This document shows, piece by piece, positions 49,620-64,000 of a stretch of 64,000 nt of DNA; positions within the stretch are counted from its first letter, which is position 1, and every line of letters begins with the position of its first letter. The translations under genes and the position numbers were made by a program. The notes beneath the pieces were generated by a model that did not search any database, was not told the origin of the DNA, and saw only the letters and a program-made list of their open reading frames with translations. The stretch is from Nymphaea colorata (lineage: Eukaryota > Streptophyta > Magnoliopsida > Nymphaeales > Nymphaeaceae), in contig NC_045143.1 of the NCBI RefSeq assembly GCF_008831285.2, positions 7,695,503 through 7,759,502 of the forward strand, written 5' to 3'.

Positions 49620-51330
49620 TTACCTGCTTGCAATTCCGCAACAAAGTGCTCAGTGTGCCCCTGCTTCACTGGAGTGCCTCCCACCTCTTCGTCAACCTAT
49701 TGACCTTATCATCCAGCTTGCCAAAGCGTGCATGCTTCCAAAGCATAAGATTATGCTTCACTTTATTGAGCTTACATAAAACTTGAATCATAGGGTAGCC
49801 TCTTTCCCTATAATTCCATGCCTCCCTGATGACTTCTCTCTGCTGTTGGCTCCAAAAATCCAAGGCTTAAAAAACCTGAATCTGTTCCTGCTGTGCTCTC
49901 TACTGCTTTTTTCCATCATGGGTAGGACCAAGGCTTTGTGATCTGAAGTGGCCTTGGCTATAGATGTCAGTTTCCAATCATACTGCAAAATGTGGATGCA
50001 AACTGTGTTGATAAAACACAAGTCTAATATCCGTTCTTCTCCGCTGCTTTTATTGGACCAGGTGTACTTACAGTCTACGTCTTCAATCTCCTTGAGACCA
50101 CAATTACCTATAAAGCGATTAACACAAAAAGTGGGCTGCACATTGGGGGATGCCAGTTTGATTAAGCGGCAACGTAACAGCATTAAGATCTCCAATCACA
50201 ATCATGGGACAGTGCTCCATAAGTATATGCCCCCTCAGAGCATCCAGACAAGTTCTTCTAAGAGCAACATCATTAGGAAGAAAGACTCCAAATACTCTAA
50301 CCTGCGGTCCCCTGCAGCCAAATTAAAACTTAGCCATAAGCCACCATTCAGATTTTTGCCAACCACTGATAGACACCTTACTCAGGTCCCGGTAGCATAC
50401 TACACATGAGCAAGTATGCTCACTGTCTTCATTGAGTTCCATTCCCATCAAACCAAATTTCTGCGCGGAGGCCTAAGTGAGTTATTTTTTGGGCTGAGCA
50501 TCCAGCAAAAACATGATCCGAGGCCTTTCTTTCTTTCCTAATGAGGGTCAGCCTTTCTTGGCCAGAAGGGTTTGTCTCCTCCTGGTTCTCCCCTGCGTCC
50601 ATTAGCATTCCATGGCCTTGATTTTCCTTATATGTAACTCCCCCCTGCACTATCAGCATAGCCGGCTGAATTTTCTTCTTCATCTTTCTGCTCACTTCTT
50701 CCCATTCTCTCTCCTCTTCCCTTTCCACCTTCTGCGTTTCTTTCAAGGGAGCTTGTCCCTTACCATGGCTATCTCTCTGCAATACCATACTGCCCTTCGC
50801 CTTGCCTTGCCCCCCCATGTATGTGATTTCTGTTTCCAAATAAGGACTAGCCTCTCTTCGCTCACCCTCCCCGTTAAAATAATAACCAGAAGGAGATTGC
50901 AATTCAACCAAATCTATTACATCTTTAAGAGCAGAGAATGGATTTTTAGGGGAAGTAAAAGCAGTATCTGCATTAAACGGAGCTCCAGTTTGTCCTTGTC
51001 CTGTTGCAGACAATCCTAGAGGTCTCGCTTTCAAGGTTCTAGCAATTTGCATAAAAGTATAGTCATTCCAAAGGAGCGCTGGCAAATCAGGAGGCTGGAT
51101 CCCTAGGCTCTGGATAACCCACGAGACTGGGTTTCTCCCTCACTTCGACCACGTCTGCCCGCCACCTGTTTTCTTCACTGAATACCGCCTGCTCCCCTCC
51201 ACCGCATCAATCCCAATTCCATTCTCTCCATCACCCCCCACTCTCCCCTCCAGATCTTCGCTCTCCTCGTCCTCTACCATCCCCCTCCACCGAGATTGGG
51301 CCTCATTATAAGAAAAATACAAGGACTCCT
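49620..51330 (-). pseudogene. LINE (L1-type) fragment: ORF1 end and endonuclease
   Basis: On the minus strand, 51085..50429 is open for 218 codons, hydrophilic and rich in Lys, Glu and Gln, plausibly the ORF1 end. Downstream, out of frame, are RVFGVFLPNDVALRRTCLDA and MIVIGDLNAV (endonuclease GDFN motif), then FIGNCGLKEIEDVDCKYTWS and the catalytic SDHKALVL, continuing as REVIREAWNYRERG and KLNKVKHNLMLWKHARFGKL. This is the plant LINE endonuclease followed by the linker before reverse transcriptase. Stops and frame changes break it, and no reverse transcriptase follows. Confidence 0.75.
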
Positions 51331-52294
51331 CCTCCTAGAATTTCATATTATATAATATAATTACCTATTTTATGTACTATATATATATATATATCAACCA
51401 ACCTACCTACCTGCCGGGAGTCCCCAATGGTAGGATTTGGGTATCATCGGAAACTCAAAAGCAGATTACGTTACGTTATACACAAGTCCTTTCAGAATCA
51501 GATCTTATAACATTCACAGTTCTTCCATACAAGCACAACCCCATTAAATAGAAATATCATGATTTTTAAAGGTCAAAACCAGAACTCCCCTGACCAATTT
51601 GCCCATCATTGAAAAAATTTTGGAGTTATTCCATCTTCGTAAATGTTCTAAATGGGAGTAGAATTGGGCGTAAAAACTTCGTGTAAAACCCCAAACATAG
51701 CTGATGCCATGAACTATTGTCACGGGAAAATTAAATTCTTTAAATGAACAATCCTACAAAAAGGGGTCACAATTTTTTTATTCTTGCTCCACTCTTCAGA
51801 AGTCACACAATATAATTGGGATTCCAAAAGTATTCCAACCTTTGTCACTTGCATCGTACTACTTCCAAATCTTCTAGGTATCTGCTGAAAATGCATGAAA
51901 ACAATTCCAGTTTACCAGGTTGCTCGCAAGGAACCAGTGCTCCAATTTTAATATGATAAAGTCTCGCTGATATTCAAATTATGTAAGCCAGTCCTCTTTA
52001 GAACAGTATCACATCCTCATCACAATTTACACATTGGTTTCAGCCAACCGTTCAGAATACTGGCGAGGAACAAAAATAAAGATCAAGGCGCGTATGCTTG
52101 CCTGTCACTCATCAAAGAAATCAGCAGCCCGTTGCAGAAGATGCCGGTATACCATCCGTCAGAAAAAAAAAATGTGCAGAAGGCAGCCACCAGAAATGAA
52201 ATTCCGGAACTTCTTTTACACTCTTGCCCAAGATCCATCACCAACAGGTAGCCCCTTTGTCTCCTAAGATAACTTGTGCAGAATGGACAATGCA
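51331..52294. other. Downstream flank of CDC5, no gene seen
   Basis: AT-rich, with a short AT run at 51379-51394. The part nearest 52294 is presumably the CDC5 3' untranslated region. No clear polyadenylation signal was fixed. Confidence 0.45.
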
Positions 52295-60960
<8,666 letters not shown>

Positions 60961-63480
60961 AATGAAAGAGGGAAACCCTCTCACCCTCCCCTGGACTTGC
61001 TTTTATCAAAACTCGATGTCGAAAATGCCCTGAAAGTTTCAACAAAATGACGGTAAGCCGACCTGCGGTTTAAGTGGGACTAACACCTGATTTGCACCCT
61101 TTAAGTCCTTATTAGTAAGGATTAGGGATGCAAAATGGGTTTTCCATTTCTATTTGCCGCTCAATTACTCGCACGTGTGTGTAACTAGATTTTAACCGAC
61201 TATTATCACTTTTTTATCTTTTTCTTTATTAAGTAATCATGAATTATTTATGAAAATATAAATAAAAACGGTTTGATTTTATACATATATGTATATATAT
61301 ATATACACAAGAAAACATATATCTACCAAATTCTTATATGAAAATCATCTAAGTTATCGATTCAAAATAAGATTAGATGGTAGAAAATAAGTTGAAAATA
61401 TAAAAGCCAAGTCATTTTGAAAAAAATGAGAAGCGTTCTTCAAAAAGAAACAAGTGGTTTTGTTTTGTTCTTTTTTTCTTAAACAGCCCAAATACTTTCC
61501 ATCAAAATATGATACATGAAGGTTTGTTACTATATTTTTTTCTATATATATTTTACAAGTCGTGGCTTGAATGTCTTCAAGAAATAATAACAATGTATAT
61601 AATTTGAGGCTAAATTTAGGACAGGTTGCATACGGATAAGGATGTAAAGAAGACATAAACGCGTGAAAGTTAATAACTGAATTGTAATTGTTGTAATTCA
61701 TAATTTCTATCTAGTTAAAGTTAATAACTTTCATATACTTTGTGCCTAAACGAGTTGTGGAACTACTAAATTTAACTAGTGCAGTGCACCTACAAAATAA
61801 ATAAGTAATTTTTTTGAGACACTTGTATATATAACAATCAAATATATCAAAACATTAACATATATATTAAATTAATTTCTGCTTCCACCAGGCTCAGCCT
61901 CATTATGTACTGACCCCAATCCAATTACAAATGAGCAGGGAGATTGTTTTGTGTACCTTGAATATGAAATGGGAGATTCTAAGCAATTTGAGAACTCAAT
62001 ATGAAGTTCATAAGTTTCCTTTGTTTTCTAAGAATAGGTTTATGGATTTAGGGTGGATTTGAAGTCCAAGAGAGGACAACAGGATTCAGATCCACAAGTG
62101 GTTCTTCATATCTATAGTGATTTGACATCACTGAGGATCTCAAATCCATGGATTTACAGTGGAACGTCCACCCCATCCAACCTTAAATCCATGAATTATC
62201 GGATAGAAACAGTAACACATTGTTCCATGTATTGAGGCAGATCAAATTGTCAAATGACCTCATAGAGTGTCTTTGTTACCTTGAATATGAGATTTCAAGC
62301 AATTTCATTCATGACTATGAAACTATATGCATTTTTTCTAACAGTGGACTTATGGATTTTATATATCATATCAAAGGCAGATCTAAAATCCATACTATAT
62401 GGGACCCCTTATTTAAACAAACCTCAAATCACACCACACGTAAAAAAAAAGTGGCTTTGAAGTCCAAGAGAGGGGATGATCTCCCTAAGGTTGTAGTTCT
62501 TCATATCTATAGTGATTTTGGGTGACGAAGAGGTTAACAACTCACTACCCAAAGAAAAGAGACTTGAAGACTCGATTCCTCTAGCCCTTAGAAAATTGAG
62601 TGTGATAAGGTACATCCATCAACTAGAGTGTCACAATTATATTGTTTAAAGTATAGGAAAGTAACACCAATGATAATTGAACCGACGACGCATTTCTATG
62701 TGATCGTCTGACCGACCACATGTGACTTTGAACTTTGATTCACCAAAGTCCCACTAAGCTTGGGCATCGGGTTGGCCCGACATCTAAAACCCTGGCTCGG
62801 CCCGACCCAACTCAGAAAACCCAAGCTTGAGTCTGGCCTGGCCTGATTAAATTCAAAAATATATTTTTAAATAAAAATTATATAAATATAATTAATCATA
62901 ATAAAATATTATAAACATATATAAAAATCAATAAAAAAATAAAAAAAAAAACTCATTATGGGGCTCCCTAAGCTTGTCAGGCCGACCCAAGCCGGCCCGA
63001 TATCCCATAAATTTCGGGCTGGTAGTGGGTACTCGGGGGTGGCCTGGCCCGATGCCATGACTTAAGTCCCACGAAGATGGAGTTGAACCCCCAACTAAAT
63101 GTCCTGAATCCAGATCTCGATCCGATTTTGCTTGAGCGTTGATCAAGTCAATCAGGTCCCTCCTAATTTTAGAAAGGCAAAACTAAACCTGGGGAATGCA
63201 TGGTCTACTATACTCGGATCAGATCCAGACCTCGTTCGCAAAAAAGGGCAAAAAAAAGCCATGGGGTCGGTTACACTTGGAACTCTGAGCCAATTTTTAT
63301 GGGTCTCACTTAGTCACACCACGGATCTGACTTCCGGATCCAATTAATGTCCGGATCAGGTCTGAACATTTTTTGCAGATCACGACATGTAAATCTCTTG
63401 TTTAAAGCCCTTATTCGGGTCAGTCCAGCATGATCGTGTTGAGTTTGCCGACCCGATTTCTGATCTAAACCGGATATTGA
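60961..63480. other. Intergenic stretch with duplicated and GGCCCGA-type repeats
   Basis: No gene is seen between CDC5 and profilin. Segments 61960-62115 and 62275-62520 resemble each other in order (TTGAATATGA, AAGCAATTT, TTATGGATTT, GAAGTCCAAGAGAGG, GTTCTTCATATCTATAGTGA). At 62760-63060 GGCCCGAC-like words surround an AT-rich core, as in other plant dispersed repeats. ATATATAC runs lie at 61285-61305. Confidence 0.55.
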
Positions 63481-63654
63481 TCGGGTGTTTCGGGTCTGGG
63501 CAATTATGGAACGTCATTTACTGGAAAGAGCGAGGGCATTCGTGGTACTCGGGATTTGAAGGAGGAAACTTTCTCCTTGAGGGCCCTGAATTGATGGACG
63601 GACGTGAGATTCGTTCCTTAAATCCTATTAAATGCACGGTAGGGTCCGAGTCGC

Positions 63655-63762
63655 GGAGTTCGAAAGGCAGAGAAAGGGAGGGAGAGACGGAGAGCCAGTT
63701 GGAGAGAAAGAAAGAGCAGGGAAGAAAGGGATTCTAGAGAGAGAAAGCCTGAATCTGCAGAA
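63655..63762 (+). promoter_or_regulatory. GA-rich leader of profilin
   Basis: AGAGAAAGGGAGGGAGAGAC and further GA-rich blocks end at the profilin ATG. It is the sense-strand purine counterpart of the CT-rich leader of the MKK6-like gene. It is most likely the 5' untranslated region. Confidence 0.45.
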
Positions 63763-63885
63763 ATGTCGTGGGATACATACGTCGAGGAACATCTGATGTG
63801 CGACATCGACGGTCACTGTCTCACGGCGGCGGCCATCCTTGGCCAGGACGGCAGCGTCTGGGCTCAGAGCGCAAACTTTCCTCAG
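63763..63885 (+). CDS. Profilin, first exon (partial)
   Basis: Forty-one codons from the ATG at 63763: [20 protein letters not shown], then [20 protein letters not shown] and Q, ending at CAG before a GTTTAC donor. This is the conserved N-terminus of plant profilin, about 131 residues in all, including the W3 and Y6 residues of the poly-proline site. Profilin binds G-actin, poly-proline proteins and phosphoinositides and controls actin polymerisation. The first intron runs to the window edge; the remaining exons lie outside. Confidence 0.96.
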
Positions 63886-64000
63886 GTTTACCGATTTTCT
63901 GTCTCTCGAGCACTCCATTTTCTCGATCTTAATCTTGTCACTTCTTGTTTCTCGATTCGGGAGAGATCGATTTGAACAGGTTCCCTCTTGTTTAGCCGAT

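Noticed and set aside
50612-51019. Plus-strand 135-codon frame
   Set aside because: It is the antisense shadow of the LINE ORF1-like frame.

Overview
The window is plant nuclear DNA, AT-rich, with GT-AG introns, plant protein families, plant-type transposon debris and long AT and CT microsatellites. Remnants of TIR-NBS-LRR resistance genes argue against a grass or other typical monocot. Species cannot be named from the sequence. Four protein-coding genes are recognisable, and three of them had to be assembled by hand from short exons: the 5' half of an MKK6-type MAP kinase kinase (minus strand, running off the left edge), an early-nodulin-93-like membrane protein (minus), the splicing factor and Myb protein CDC5 (minus, 8.3 kb, with a long extra C-terminal tail), and the first exon of profilin (plus, running off the right edge).

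Layout: 1-3562 MKK6-like gene; 3.6-8.3 kb intergenic DNA with microsatellites, a short tandem duplication, SINE-like pieces and a dispersed repeat; 8.3-11.1 kb broken pieces of TIR-NBS-LRR genes on both strands; 11.1-14 kb small duplications; 14.56-15.30 kb a decayed gene for a small hydrophobic protein (plus); 16.345-44.069 kb a tandem array of about 22 copies of a unit averaging 1,253 bp, each carrying on the minus strand a frame for a hydrophobic, probably multi-pass membrane protein; 46.1-48.7 kb the ENOD93-like gene with an LTR-type insertion in its third intron; 49.6-51.3 kb a broken LINE fragment; 52.3-60.6 kb CDC5, whose 4-kb second intron holds two inverted-repeat DNA elements; 61-63.5 kb intergenic repeats; 63.76 kb profilin.

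The most unusual part is the array. It is not rDNA, a CRISPR array or a short centromeric satellite. Its unit carries a frame that stays open for 190-215 codons from an ATG in at least three copies. The frame and its 3' flank resemble the single inverted, diverged locus about 1 kb to the left, so the satellite seems to have grown from an amplified gene. Two sequence types (A with an in-frame TGA, B without it) are mosaically mixed. Interior copies are slightly short through single-base deletions, which may be real decay or consensus error. I do not recognise the protein family.

The recognised genes show no common pathway: MKK6 acts in MAPK signalling and cytokinesis, CDC5 in the Prp19/NTC spliceosome complex, profilin in actin dynamics. 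They are ordinary gene neighbours around an exceptional repeat block.
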